Below, piece after piece: positions 7,085 to 14,978 of a stretch of 35,945 bases of DNA. Position numbers and translations under genes: made by a program. Source of the stretch: RGIG5472 sp051867635 (GTDB lineage: Bacteria; Bacillota; Clostridia; Oscillospirales; Oscillospiraceae); assembly GCA_051867635.1 (NCBI GenBank), contig JBJDYT010000004.1, forward strand, positions 1-35,945, read 5' to 3'. The notes under the pieces are model-generated. The model saw nothing but the letters and a program-made list of their open reading frames with translations. It was not told the DNA's origin and made no database searches. How positions within the stretch are numbered: position 1 is the stretch's first letter; the number at the start of each line of letters is the position of its first letter.

Positions 7085-7145
7085 GCCCACGAGACGTGCC
7101 GGGAGCGGCTCTGCCGCGCCATAGAGAGACAAGGAGGACCGTGTC

Positions 7146-7595
7146 ATGAAATGCCCGTTCTGCGGATACCAGGAGAGCAGGGTGGTGGATTCCCGCCCGG
7201 CGGAGGAGAGTATCCGCCGCCGCAGGGAGTGCCTGGCCTGCGAAAAGCGCTTCACCACCTATGAGACGGTGGAGAGCCTGCCCATGGTGGTCATCAAGAA
7301 AGACGGCAGCCGCCAGAGCTTCGACCGCCGCAAGGTGTTCAACGGCATGCTCCGGGCCTGCGAGAAGCGGCCGGTGTCCGTGGCGAAGCTGGAGGAGCTG
7401 GCGGCGGAGATCGAGCAGAGCCTGCAGAACTCCCTGGAGCGGGAGGTCAGCACCGAGGAGATCGGCGAGCTGGTCATGGAGAAGCTCAAGGGCGTGGACG
7501 AGGTGGCTTATGTCCGCTTTGCCTCGGTCTACCGCCAGTTCAAGGACATCAACACCTTCATGCAGGAGCTGACCAAGATCCTGGAGGAGAAATGA
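7146..7595 (+). CDS. nrdR: Transcriptional repressor NrdR
   Basis: Nucleotide-sensing repressor of ribonucleotide reductase genes. 149 residues, the normal length. The N-terminal zinc ribbon has C3, C6, C29 and C32 (MKCPFCGYQESRVVDSR, CLACEKRFTTYE). The ATP-cone domain follows (VVIKKDGSRQSFDRRKVFNGMLRAC through VDEVAYVRFASVYRQFKD). The ATG at 7146 has AAGGAGG upstream. No ribonucleotide reductase gene lies in the window, so the regulon is elsewhere. The stop codon overlaps the first base of the palindrome starting at 7595. Confidence 0.98.
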   Translation: MKCPFCGYQESRVVDSRPAEESIRRRRECLACEKRFTTYETVESLPMVVIKKDGSRQSFDRRKVFNGMLRACEKRPVSVAKLEELAAEIEQSLQNSLEREVSTEEIGELVMEKLKGVDEVAYVRFASVYRQFKDINTFMQELTKILEEK

Positions 7596-7800
7596 GGCGC
7601 TTTCAGCGCCTCAGCTTATCGAAAAAGTCCCTTGGTCTTTTTCGATAAGCTGCCGAACTTTTTGAAACTTTTTGGGAAGTTTCAAAAAGTTGTTCGATTG
7701 AACGCGAAAGACAACCCTGACGGTTTTCTTTCACACTATCTTTCCCTCCGAAACCTCTGGCCGGAAGGCTTTGCGACAGTCTCAGGCGCTTTCAGCGCCT
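7595..7800. repeat. Palindrome-rich spacer between convergent genes, bounded by a 17-base direct repeat
   Basis: AGGCGCTTTCAGCGCCT occurs identically at 7595-7611 and 7784-7800, touching the stop codons of nrdR and of the convergent DUF421 gene. Each copy is itself a hairpin (7-base arms, TTC loop). Inside are two large perfect inverted repeats: 7612-7627 with 7637-7652 (16-base arms) and 7656-7669 with 7678-7691 (14-base arms, 8-base loop). About 90 bases of plain sequence follow. It could simply be bidirectional terminators; the flanking duplication also fits insertion of a small palindromic element. Confidence 0.8.
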
Positions 7801-8478
7801 GTCCTTGGGGATGAGCAGGGGCTGCTTTTCCGCGTCGATGCTGAGGAAAAAGACCTCTTTATAGCTGCGCAGGCCGTGCTGCCGCAGCAGCTCGCCGAGC
7901 CACTTTTCATCCAGCCCCGCCTTTTCGAACTCCTTGCCCAGCAGCCGCCCGTCGCTGATGAGCAGCACAGGCAGCTCCGCCGGCTGCGTCTCCATGCCGA
8001 GGTCGCCGGGGGTGAGAGGCTGAGAGGCCGACTGCAGCACCAGCGAGAGCTGGCCGTTGGTCTCCAGTATGGCGTACTTCACGGTGCGCAGGTCCGTTAC
8101 GCCCTGCACCCGCAGCTCCCCGATAAGCTCGTCCACCGTGAAGCGGCTGCGCCGCATGGCGCGCTGCAGCAGCTGCCCCTCCCGGATGATGAGGGTGGGG
8201 TTGCCGCAGAACAGGGTGCGGAAGCGGAGGCTCTTGAGGCAGAGAAAGGACAGCAGCAGCGACAGCAGCAGCAGCGTCAGGGCGGAGACGATGCCGTAGT
8301 GCAGCGGCACGTCCAGGTCCTGTACGGGCGTGGAGGCCATGTCCGAGAGGAGCATGGCGATGACGAGCTCGTTCAGCTCCAGCTCGCCCATCTGGCGCTT
8401 GCCCATCAGGCGCAGGCCCAGCAGCAGCACGAGATAGATCACCGCGGAGCGGACAAAGACTTTCAGCGTATAGACCAC
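7792..8478 (-). CDS. DUF421 (YetF-like) membrane protein
   Basis: 228-residue protein of the DUF421/YetF family. The N terminus carries about three membrane helices (VYTLKVFVRSAVIYLVLLLGLRLMG, ELVIAMLLSDM, YGIVSALTLLLLSLLLSFLCL). The family signature GKRQMGELELNELVIAML is present. The cytoplasmic part includes NPTLIIREGQLLQRAMRRSRFTVDELIGELR and ends with the family's C-terminal segment (VLLISDGRLLGKEFEKAGLDEKWL). The biochemical role of the family is unknown; in spore formers some members are linked to spore membranes. The start is uncertain: the frame begins at GTG 8478, which overlaps its own GGGAGG ribosome binding site, and the next in-frame start is far downstream. Confidence 0.92.
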   Translation of the reverse strand: MVYTLKVFVRSAVIYLVLLLGLRLMGKRQMGELELNELVIAMLLSDMASTPVQDLDVPLHYGIVSALTLLLLSLLLSFLCLKSLRFRTLFCGNPTLIIREGQLLQRAMRRSRFTVDELIGELRVQGVTDLRTVKYAILETNGQLSLVLQSASQPLTPGDLGMETQPAELPVLLISDGRLLGKEFEKAGLDEKWLGELLRQHGLRSYKEVFFLSIDAEKQPLLIPKDRR

Positions 8479-8614
8479 CTCCCTTTTGTGAGTATTTGCG
8501 GCGGGGCGGCGGTTTATCCCATAGCGCCGGGCTTTCCCGGCGCCTCCGGCGCGATACGCCGGGAAGAAGATCGCAGGAACAGGAAAGGAGGCTCATGGGG
8601 AAAGGCCCATCAAA

Positions 8615-8775
8615 AGCGCCAGCGCCCGCCGTGCAGCGCGGCGGGACGACGAGGAGGAGAGTGATCGAAGATTCGGCGGATGCTCTCCCGCACCGACTTC
8701 GGGTGCGTGACGCAGTCAGAAATATGCGGGCGACCGCAAAACAGAGGGGCTGCGGCCGGAGAGAAAGAACAAATT
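8615..8775 (+). promoter_or_regulatory. glmS ribozyme (GlcN6P-responsive)
   Basis: Self-cleaving riboswitch that senses glucosamine-6-phosphate. AGCGCC begins at A8615, so cleavage is expected between A8615 and G8616. A hairpin CCCGCC/GGCGGG (8625-8630 with 8640-8645) follows, then the conserved GACGAGG. The helix GGAGAG/CTCTCC (8656-8661, 8683-8688) encloses GATCGAAGATTCGGCGGATG (8663-8682), which closely matches the catalytic core in Bacillus and Thermoanaerobacter. A GCACC/GGTGC hairpin and a GCAG...CTGC-type closing region come next. The 3' boundary is approximate. The location 115 bases upstream of glmS is as expected. An in-frame ATG at 8595 with a nearby GGAGG reads straight through the ribozyme and is not a gene. 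Confidence 0.93.
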
Positions 8776-8822
8776 GCCTGCGGGTTTGTCCTTTTGAGTG
8801 AGAAAATATGCGTTTGACCGGG

Positions 8823-8849
8823 CAAAAGGGGCGTATCGCGCCCTTTTTG
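8823..8849 (+). terminator. Terminator-like hairpin between the ribozyme and glmS
   Basis: AAAAGGG and CCCTTTTT flank a GCG/CGC inner helix with a small loop and one bulge, followed by T and G residues. It lies in the glmS leader, 42 bases before the start codon. It may be a weak attenuator or an RNA-stabilising hairpin. Confidence 0.4.
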
Positions 8850-8890
8850 GGGGAAAACAGCGCCATTTTTGATTCAGAAGGAGTTTTTTT

Positions 8891-10729
8891 ATGTGCGGAA
8901 TCGTTGGATATGTTGGCATGGAGCAGGCCGCTCCCATCCTGCTGGACGGCCTGGCCCATCTGGAGTACCGGGGCTATGACTCCGCCGGCGTGGCGGTGGT
9001 CTCGCCGGAGCGCACGCTGCAGGTGCGCAAGAGCAAGGGACGGCTGCAGGTGCTGCGGGACCAGCTCCATGACGGGGCGGACCTGCCCGGCACCATCGGC
9101 ATCGGGCATACCCGCTGGGCCACCCACGGCGCCCCGTCGGACCGGAATTCCCACCCCCAGATGAGTGAGGGCGGGAAATTCGCCGTCATCCACAACGGCA
9201 TCATCGAGAATTACCTGGAGCTGAAGGAGTTCCTTCTCTCCCAGGGCGTCACCTTCCGCTCCGAGACGGATACGGAGGTGGTGGCCCAGCTGCTGGAATT
9301 TTACTATAACGAGTGCGGAGACTTTTTCGAGGCGGTGGGCCGGGTGCTGCGCCGCATCGAGGGGGCCTACGCCCTGGGCATGCTCTGCGCGGACTGCCCC
9401 GACCGCATCATCGCCGCGAGGAAGGACGCGCCGCTGCTGCTGGGCTTCGGCAAGGGCGGCAACTTCATCGCCTCCGACGTGACGGCCCTGCTGCGGCACA
9501 CGCGGGACGTGGCGTACATGGAGGACGGCGAGGTGGCGGTGCTGACGAAGAGCGGCATCCACCTCTACAACGCCCTGCAGCTCCCCATCGAAAAGCAGCA
9601 CCATTACATCGACTGGGACGTGTCCGCCGCGGAAAAGGGCGGCTATGAGCATTTCATGCTCAAGGAGATCATGGAGCAGCCCGACGCCCTGCGCCGGACG
9701 GTGCAGCCCCGCATCCGGGACGGCCGGGTGGCGCTGGAGGACCTGTCGCTGACGGCGGAGGCGCTCCGCGACATGGAGAAGGTGTACATCGTGGCCTGCG
9801 GCTCGTCCTATCATGTGGGCATGGTGGGGAAGTATTTTCTGGAGAAGCTCTGGCGCCGCAGCGTGGAGGTGCAGCTGGCCTCGGAGTTCCGCTACAGTGA
9901 CCCCCTCGTGAACGAGAAGACCCTGGTCATCATCATCAGCCAGTCCGGCGAGACGCTGGACACTATGGCGGCGCTGCGGGAGGCGAAGAAGCGGGGCGCC
10001 CACATCCTCTCCATCGTGAACGTGGTGGGCAGCTCCATCGCCCGGGAGTCGGACGACGTGCTGTACACCTGGGCGGGGCCGGAGATCGCCGTGGCCACCA
10101 CCAAGGCCTACAGCACCCAGCTGGCCCTGCTGCAGCTGCTGGGCCTGTATGTGGCGGACGCGCTGGGGACCATCGGGGAGGCGGAGTACGCCGCGCTGGT
10201 GGAGGAGATCGGCCGCCTGCCGGAGAAGATGGAGCAGATCCTCTCGGACACCTCCCGCATCCAGTACCTGGCCTCCCGGTATTTCAACCACGACTCCGTG
10301 TTCTTCATCGGCCGGAACCTGGACTTCGCCATGGGGCTGGAGGGCTCGCTGAAGCTCAAGGAGATCTCCTACATCCACTCCGAGGCCTACGCCTCCGGGG
10401 AGCTGAAGCACGGCACCATCTCCCTCATCGAGCCGGGGACGCTGGTGGTGGCTTTGGGGACCTACGCCCCGCTGTTCGACAAGGCCATGAGTAACGTGGT
10501 GGAGGTGCGCTCCCGGGGCGCGGACGTTATGGCCCTCACCACGGAGCCCCGGGCGGAGGAGATGGCGAAGAACGCCTCGGAGGTCATCACCGTGCCGGAG
10601 ACGCTGGAGATGCTGCAGCCCTCCCTGGGCGTGGTGCCGCTGCAGCTCTTTGCCTACTATGTGGCGCTGCAGCGGGGCTGCGACATCGACAAGCCCCGGA
10701 ACCTGGCCAAGTCCGTCACCGTGGAATAA
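8891..10729 (+). CDS. glmS: Glutamine--fructose-6-phosphate aminotransferase (isomerizing)
   Basis: Makes glucosamine-6-phosphate from fructose-6-phosphate and glutamine, the entry step to UDP-GlcNAc, peptidoglycan and wall polymers. 612 residues, the usual length. The N-terminal Ntn glutaminase domain begins MCGIVGYVG with Cys2 as nucleophile, and includes YRGYDSAGV, HTRWATHG and VIHNGIIENY. Two SIS sugar-isomerase domains follow (VACGSSYHVG, ISQSGETLDTM, FFIGRNLDFAMGLEGSLKLKEISYIHSEAYASGELKHG). The C terminus ends NLAKSVTVE. The ATG at 8891 follows AAGGAG by 7 bases. Product feedback is expected through the ribozyme upstream. Confidence 0.99.
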   Translation: MCGIVGYVGMEQAAPILLDGLAHLEYRGYDSAGVAVVSPERTLQVRKSKGRLQVLRDQLHDGADLPGTIGIGHTRWATHGAPSDRNSHPQMSEGGKFAVIHNGIIENYLELKEFLLSQGVTFRSETDTEVVAQLLEFYYNECGDFFEAVGRVLRRIEGAYALGMLCADCPDRIIAARKDAPLLLGFGKGGNFIASDVTALLRHTRDVAYMEDGEVAVLTKSGIHLYNALQLPIEKQHHYIDWDVSAAEKGGYEHFMLKEIMEQPDALRRTVQPRIRDGRVALEDLSLTAEALRDMEKVYIVACGSSYHVGMVGKYFLEKLWRRSVEVQLASEFRYSDPLVNEKTLVIIISQSGETLDTMAALREAKKRGAHILSIVNVVGSSIARESDDVLYTWAGPEIAVATTKAYSTQLALLQLLGLYVADALGTIGEAEYAALVEEIGRLPEKMEQILSDTSRIQYLASRYFNHDSVFFIGRNLDFAMGLEGSLKLKEISYIHSEAYASGELKHGTISLIEPGTLVVALGTYAPLFDKAMSNVVEVRSRGADVMALTTEPRAEEMAKNASEVITVPETLEMLQPSLGVVPLQLFAYYVALQRGCDIDKPRNLAKSVTVE

Positions 10730-10737
10730 AACAGCAT

Positions 10738-10772
10738 GCAGGCGGGCGGCGGGAGACCGCCGCCTGCCTTTT
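10738..10772 (+). terminator. Intrinsic terminator after glmS
   Basis: GCAGGCGG-CGG pairs with CCGCCGCCTGC (10738-10768, one bulged base), followed by TTTT. Confidence 0.8.
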
Positions 10773-10824
10773 GAGACCATGCGGCGCGCCCGCCCGGGCC
10801 GGCCGCAGCAAGGGGGAAACGACT

Positions 10825-12048
10825 ATGACAAGACCCTATCCCGTCCTGACCGTCACGGAAAAGGCGGAGCGCGCCCTCCGCGCCGGACACCCCTGGGTAT
10901 ACGGGGAGGAGGTGACGGCCTGCTCCGGGAGCTATGAGAACGGGGAAATCGTGGACGTCTGCTCGAAAAAGGGCAGCTGGCTCGGCGCGGGCTATGTGAA
11001 CGACCACTCCAAGATCCGGGTGCGCCTGCTCTCCCGCAACACCAACGACCGCTTCGACGAGGCGTTTTACCGCCGCCGCGTGCGCTACGCCCTGGAGTAC
11101 CGCCGGCAGGTCATGGGGCCGGATTTCGACGCCTGCCGCCTGATCTTCGGGGAGGCGGACCAGTTCCCCGGCCTGACGGTGGACCGCTTCGGAGATATCC
11201 TGGTGACGGAGGTGCTCTCTCTCGGCACGGACCGGGTGAAGGAGCTGCTGTACCGTCTGCTCCGGGAGGAACTGGCCGCCATGGGCGTCACTGTCCGGGC
11301 CGTTTATGAGCGCAGCGACTCCCCCCTGCGGGAAAAGGAGGGGCTGGAGGCGGTCACGGGCTTTGCCGCTCTGCCGGGCCTTGCCACGGACCTGGACGGC
11401 CATGTGACCATCTGCGAAAACGGCATTTTCTATGACGTGGACTACATCCACGGGCAGAAAACAGGCTTTTTCCTGGACCAGAAGTATAACCGCCTGGCGG
11501 CGGCGCGGCTGGCGGCGGGGCGGCGGGTGCTGGACTGCTTCACCCACACCGGCGCCTTCGCCCTGAACGCGGCGAAGGCCGGCGCGGCCCATGTGACGGC
11601 GGTGGACGTGTCGAAGGAGGCCGTGGCCATGGCGGAGCGCAACGCCCGGCGCAACGGCCTGGAGGACCGCATGGACTTCCTCCGGGCGGACGTGTTCGAC
11701 CTGCTGACAGCCATGGCGGAGAGCGGGAAGAAGGAGTACGATTATATCATCCTGGACCCGCCCGCCTTCACCAAGAGCGGCGCCACCCGCCGCAACGCCT
11801 ACCGGGGCTACCGGGAGATCAACCGCCGGGCCATGAAGCTGCTGCCCCGGGGCGGCTATCTCGCCACCTGCTCCTGCTCCCACTTCATGACGGACGAGCT
11901 GTTCCGGGAGATGCTGCGGGAGGCCGCTGCCGGCGCGGAGGTGCAGCTGCGCCAGATCGAGGCGCGGCAGCAGTCCCCGGACCACCCCATCCTCTGGGGC
12001 GTGCCGGAGACGGAGTATCTGAAGTTCTACCTGTTTCAGGTGGTGTGA
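10825..12048 (+). CDS. Class I SAM-dependent rRNA methyltransferase, RlmI-like
   Basis: 407 residues in the RlmI/YwbD family of 23S rRNA cytosine-C5 methyltransferases. The N-terminal PUA domain covers about residues 1-75 (GHPWVYGEEV, GSWLGAGYVNDHSKIRVRLLSR). A linker domain contains FPGLTVDRFGD. The Rossmann methyltransferase domain has SAM motif I VLDCFTHTGAFALN from residue 235 and motif IV DPPAF at 311-315. SCSHFM near the C terminus carries the expected cysteines. ATG 10825 is 7 bases after AGGGGG; longer extensions overlap the glmS terminator. The exact target base is inferred from the family only. Confidence 0.9.
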   Translation: MTRPYPVLTVTEKAERALRAGHPWVYGEEVTACSGSYENGEIVDVCSKKGSWLGAGYVNDHSKIRVRLLSRNTNDRFDEAFYRRRVRYALEYRRQVMGPDFDACRLIFGEADQFPGLTVDRFGDILVTEVLSLGTDRVKELLYRLLREELAAMGVTVRAVYERSDSPLREKEGLEAVTGFAALPGLATDLDGHVTICENGIFYDVDYIHGQKTGFFLDQKYNRLAAARLAAGRRVLDCFTHTGAFALNAAKAGAAHVTAVDVSKEAVAMAERNARRNGLEDRMDFLRADVFDLLTAMAESGKKEYDYIILDPPAFTKSGATRRNAYRGYREINRRAMKLLPRGGYLATCSCSHFMTDELFREMLREAAAGAEVQLRQIEARQQSPDHPILWGVPETEYLKFYLFQVV

Positions 12049-12089
12049 AAGCAGTGTCCTGCAAGAGAGAAGAGCGGAGAGGGATCGAG

Positions 12090-12818
12090 ATGGAAGAACA
12101 AAAGCAAAAGCTTGGGCAAAACGAGTATCTGGCATGTGAGAAGGCGTGGGTGTTCATGACGCTCATGTATGTGGGGGGCTTCCTCGGCGCCTTCACCTAT
12201 TCCATTCGCGGCGGCGTGTTCTGCAACGCCCAGACGGGCAACGTGCTGCTGTTCGCCATGGCCCTGGGCAACGGGGAGTGGGCCCACGCCATGTACTATT
12301 TCATTCCCATGAGCGCCTACTTCCTGGGAGCGGTGATCTCAGAGTCCATCGCGGGCCCCATCAAGCGGCTGAACCTGCTGCGCTGGGACACGATCTTCAT
12401 CATGCTGGAGATGGCGGCGGTGGTGGTCTTGGGCCTGCTGCCGGAGAGCGCGCCCTTCCAGATCTCCCAGGTGCTGGTGAATTTCATCTGCTCCATGCAG
12501 TACAACACCTTCCGCCAGGCGGAGGGCATCCCCATGGCCACCACCTTCTGCACCAACCACGTCCGGCAGGTGGGCGTGTCCTTCAGCAAGGCGGTGCGGC
12601 ACAAGGGTGAGGGGAACTGGGCGCGCTGCGGCCGGCATCTGGGGATGCTGGCGTCCTTCGCGGCGGGCGGCGCCACCTCCACCGCCCTCTGCCGCTTGTT
12701 CCTGGGGCGGGCGGCCTTCGCGGCGCTGCTGCCCCTGGGCATCGTGCTGGCGAATCTGCTGTACGCGGACCTGAAAAAGGAAAAGGGCAGCCTGCAGCAG
12801 GTGCCCCACGGCCATTGA
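12090..12818 (+). CDS. DUF1275 (YoaK-like) membrane protein
   Basis: 242-residue protein of the DUF1275 family, with about six membrane helices (WVFMTLMYVGGFLGAFTYSI, YYFIPMSAYFLGAVISESI, TIFIMLEMAAVVVLGLLPE, FAALLPLGIVLANLLYADL). Family hallmarks include the polar ARG/QTGN region, here CNAQTGNVLLFA, and MQYNTFR followed by ATTFCTNHVRQ. The function is unknown. I chose ATG 12090, preceded by a GGAGAGGGA site, rather than the upstream GTG that overlaps the methyltransferase stop. It sits between an RNA methyltransferase and a pseudouridine synthase gene on the same strand, apparently in one transcription unit without a metabolic link. Confidence 0.9.
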   Translation: MEEQKQKLGQNEYLACEKAWVFMTLMYVGGFLGAFTYSIRGGVFCNAQTGNVLLFAMALGNGEWAHAMYYFIPMSAYFLGAVISESIAGPIKRLNLLRWDTIFIMLEMAAVVVLGLLPESAPFQISQVLVNFICSMQYNTFRQAEGIPMATTFCTNHVRQVGVSFSKAVRHKGEGNWARCGRHLGMLASFAAGGATSTALCRLFLGRAAFAALLPLGIVLANLLYADLKKEKGSLQQVPHGH

Positions 12819-12841
12819 GCGATTGAAAGGGAGGAGGAGCC

Positions 12842-13516
12842 ATGGAGATCCTGTATGAAGACCGGGAGTGCCTCGCCTGCGTGAAGCCGGCGGGGGTGCT
12901 GTCCCATAAGGGAAAGCCGGGGGAGCAGGATATGGTCTCCCTGCTGGAGGCGCGCCGGCGCGCCGGCGGCGACCTGGGCGGCGTGTACCTCATCCACCGG
13001 CTGGACCGGGAGGTGGGGGGCGTCATGCTCTTCGCCAAGAGCCACGGCGCGGCGGAGCGTCTGGCCCGGGCCTCGGAGAAGCGGCAGCTGCGCAAGGAGT
13101 ATCTCGCGGTGCTGCGGGGCGTTCCCGCCGCGCCGGGGGGGACGCTGCGGGACTGGCTGGCGCGGGACGAAAAGCAGCGAAAGACCATCTGCGTGGACCG
13201 CGCCCACCGGGGCGCGAAGGAGGCGGTCCTGTCCTACCGGGTGCTGGAGACGTGTGAGACGGAGGCGGGCCCGCTGAGCCTGGCGCGCATCCTGCTCCAC
13301 ACCGGGCGGAACCACCAGATCCGGGTGCAGTTCGCCTCCCGGGGCACGCCTGTCCTGGGGGACGGGCGCTACGGCGGGGGAGAGGAGGGCGGCATGGCTC
13401 TCTGGGCCTTCCGGCTCACCTTTCCGGACGCCTCCGGCGCGCCGCGGACGGCCGCCGCGCTGCCTGCCGGCGGCGTGTGGGAGCGGTTTGCGCCGGAGAA
13501 GCTGACGGCAGAATAA
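12842..13516 (+). CDS. RluA-family pseudouridine synthase
   Basis: 224-residue pseudouridine synthase without an N-terminal S4 domain. The catalytic aspartate is D55 in IHRLDREVGG. KPAGVLSH lies near the N terminus and LLHTGRNHQIRVQFA is the second family signature. ATG 12842 follows GGGAGGAGGAGCC. Short members without S4 (RluA or TruC type) modify 23S rRNA or tRNA; the target site cannot be read from sequence. It ends the plus-strand run that faces the convergent pfkA. Confidence 0.93.
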   Translation: MEILYEDRECLACVKPAGVLSHKGKPGEQDMVSLLEARRRAGGDLGGVYLIHRLDREVGGVMLFAKSHGAAERLARASEKRQLRKEYLAVLRGVPAAPGGTLRDWLARDEKQRKTICVDRAHRGAKEAVLSYRVLETCETEAGPLSLARILLHTGRNHQIRVQFASRGTPVLGDGRYGGGEEGGMALWAFRLTFPDASGAPRTAAALPAGGVWERFAPEKLTAE

Positions 13517-13550
13517 ATGGCGCCGCCCGTGAAGGGACGGCGCCGAAAGG

Positions 13551-13588
13551 AAAAAGCCCCCTCCCGCCTGCAGGGCGGGAGGGGGCTT
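13551..13588. terminator. Bidirectional intrinsic terminator between pseudouridine synthase gene and pfkA
   Basis: AAGCCCCCTCCCGCC pairs with GGCGGGAGGGGGCTT around a CTGCAG centre. On the minus strand a run of five T follows, serving pfkA. A second hairpin GGCGCCG/CGGCGCC lies at about 13519-13545. Confidence 0.85.
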
Positions 13589-13611
13589 GCTGTGTTCTCG
13601 CCGTATTGCCG

Positions 13612-14697
13612 TCAGTCGCCGAAGCAGACGCCGGTGTCCCGGGCCGTCCGGATCATGGGATGGTCCACGGGCAGGAACTTGGTCTGGCTGGCGGCCTCCG
13701 CCAGGGGTACGGTGACGATCTCGTCCTTTACCATGCCCACCATGTAGCCGTACTTCTTCTCCATGATGAGGTGGGCGGCGGCGGCGCCGAAGCGGGTGGC
13801 CAGGATGCGGTCCCTGGGGCAGGGAGAGCCGCCGCGCTGGAAGTGGCCGGGGACCACCACCCGGGCCTCCTGCCCGGTGAGCCGCTCCAGGTGGGAGGCG
13901 ATCTCGTAGGAGACCACGGGGAACTGCTGCTGGGCCTTCAGGGCGCGGCGCTCCTCCTCCGAGAGGATGTCGTCGTTCTTGGACACGGCGCCCTCCGCCA
14001 CCGCGATGATGGAGAAGGTGCGGCCCCGGCGGCGGCGTTCGTCGATGAAGGCGGCCACCTTGGTGATGTCGTAGGGGATCTCGGGGATGAGGATCACGTC
14101 CGCGCCGCTGGCGATGCCCGCGCTGAGGGTGAGCCAGCCGGCGTCGCGGCCCATGCACTCCACGATGAAGATCCGGCTGTGGGCCAGGGCGGTGGTGTGG
14201 ATGGAGTCCATGACCTGGGTGGCGATGTCCACCGCGCTCTGGAAGCCGAAGGTCTCGTCGGTGCCGTAGATGTCGTTGTCGATGGTCTTGGGGAGGGTGA
14301 TGACGTTCATGCCCGCGTCCATCAGGAGTTTGGCGCTTTTCTGTGTGCCGTTGCCGCCCAGGCAGACCACGCAGTCCAGGTTCAGCCGGTTATAGGTGGT
14401 GAGCATGGCGGGCATCAGGTCGTTGCCGTCCTTGTCCACGATGGCTTTGCCGGGGACATAGTTCTGCCGGGAGGTGCCGAGAATGGTGCCGCCGAGGTTG
14501 ATGATGCCGGAGAAATCCTTGGACTCCATGAAGCGGTAGTCGCCCTCGATGAGGCCGCGGTACCCGTCATACATGCCGTAGATCTCCAGGTTGTCCACAT
14601 ACTGGAACAGAGTCTTGCCGATGGCGCGAAGGGTGGCGTTCAAGCCCTGACAATCGCCGCCGCTGGTGAGAAGTGCCACTCTTGTTTTGCGTTTCAT
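13612..14697 (-). CDS. pfkA: 6-phosphofructokinase
   Basis: Phosphorylates fructose-6-phosphate in glycolysis. 361 residues. TSGGDCQGLNATLR is the N-terminal phosphate loop, GGNGTQKSA (from residue 114) the nucleotide/metal loop, LPKTIDNDI (135-143) the catalytic loop and MGRDAGWLT the sugar-binding segment. At the two donor-selective sites known from E. coli numbering it has Gly (104-equivalent, ATP type) and Lys (124-equivalent, PKTIDND). This mix occurs in group III enzymes that use ATP. The usual metal-ligand Asp of GGDG is Asn here. ATG 14697 has AAAGGA 10 bases upstream. ATP use is likely; PPi use is not excluded. Confidence 0.95.
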   Translation of the reverse strand: MKRKTRVALLTSGGDCQGLNATLRAIGKTLFQYVDNLEIYGMYDGYRGLIEGDYRFMESKDFSGIINLGGTILGTSRQNYVPGKAIVDKDGNDLMPAMLTTYNRLNLDCVVCLGGNGTQKSAKLLMDAGMNVITLPKTIDNDIYGTDETFGFQSAVDIATQVMDSIHTTALAHSRIFIVECMGRDAGWLTLSAGIASGADVILIPEIPYDITKVAAFIDERRRRGRTFSIIAVAEGAVSKNDDILSEEERRALKAQQQFPVVSYEIASHLERLTGQEARVVVPGHFQRGGSPCPRDRILATRFGAAAAHLIMEKKYGYMVGMVKDEIVTVPLAEAASQTKFLPVDHPMIRTARDTGVCFGD

Positions 14698-14768
14698 CTG
14701 AGGCCATCCTTTCCCGCAGGGCGTCGAAGCGGCTGTACGGACCGGGGGAAACGCTTCGCTCCGCCCTA

Positions 14769-14807
14769 TGATAATTTCATCTTATCACAGCCATAGGAAA
14801 AACGCAA
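14769..14807 (-). promoter_or_regulatory. pfkA promoter with overlapping inverted repeat
   Basis: Minus-strand -35 TTGCGT (14802-14807), 17 bases, -10 TAAGAT (14779-14784). The inverted repeat TGATAA-N7-TTATCA (14769-14774, 14782-14787) overlaps the -10 and could be an operator. Confidence 0.7.
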
Positions 14808-14843
14808 CGGATGCGTTTTGTACTGTTATTCACATGAGCGATG

Positions 14844-14867
14844 AAAAAGGCGGCGGGCCCGGCCGCC
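14844..14867 (-). terminator. Terminator between EamA gene and pfkA (second)
   Basis: Minus strand GGCGGC, short loop, GCCGCC, then TTTTT. It lies just before the pfkA promoter in the direction of minus transcription. Confidence 0.7.
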
Positions 14868-14916
14868 CCGTCCGTAGAGTCCCCCGCCCCCAAGACCGTT
14901 ATTCCCGGAAAGGGGC

Positions 14917-14945
14917 GAAAACTCCCCGGAGAGTGTCCGGAGAGT
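14917..14945 (-). terminator. Terminator after the EamA gene
   Basis: Minus strand ACTCTCCGG pairs with CCGGGGAGT (one G-U), followed by TTTT. It is 34 bases beyond the transporter stop codon. The rest of 14698-14978 holds the pfkA promoter and I see no gene in it. Confidence 0.65.
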
Positions 14946-14978
14946 CATTTCGGCGCATGTATTGGGCCTTGGGCGGCG

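Noticed and set aside
8595..8801. Small plus-strand frame with ATG after GGAGG upstream of glmS
   Set aside because: It overlaps the glmS ribozyme from end to end and the peptide is low-complexity and Arg-rich; the RNA explains the sequence conservation better.
7907..10780. 957-codon minus-strand open frame
   Set aside because: It runs antisense through glmS and the ribozyme. The composition is His/Leu/Arg-rich as expected of a high-GC shadow frame, and there is no family resemblance.
12317..14158. 613-codon minus-strand frame
   Set aside because: It is antisense or out of frame to three real genes (DUF1275, pseudouridine synthase, pfkA).
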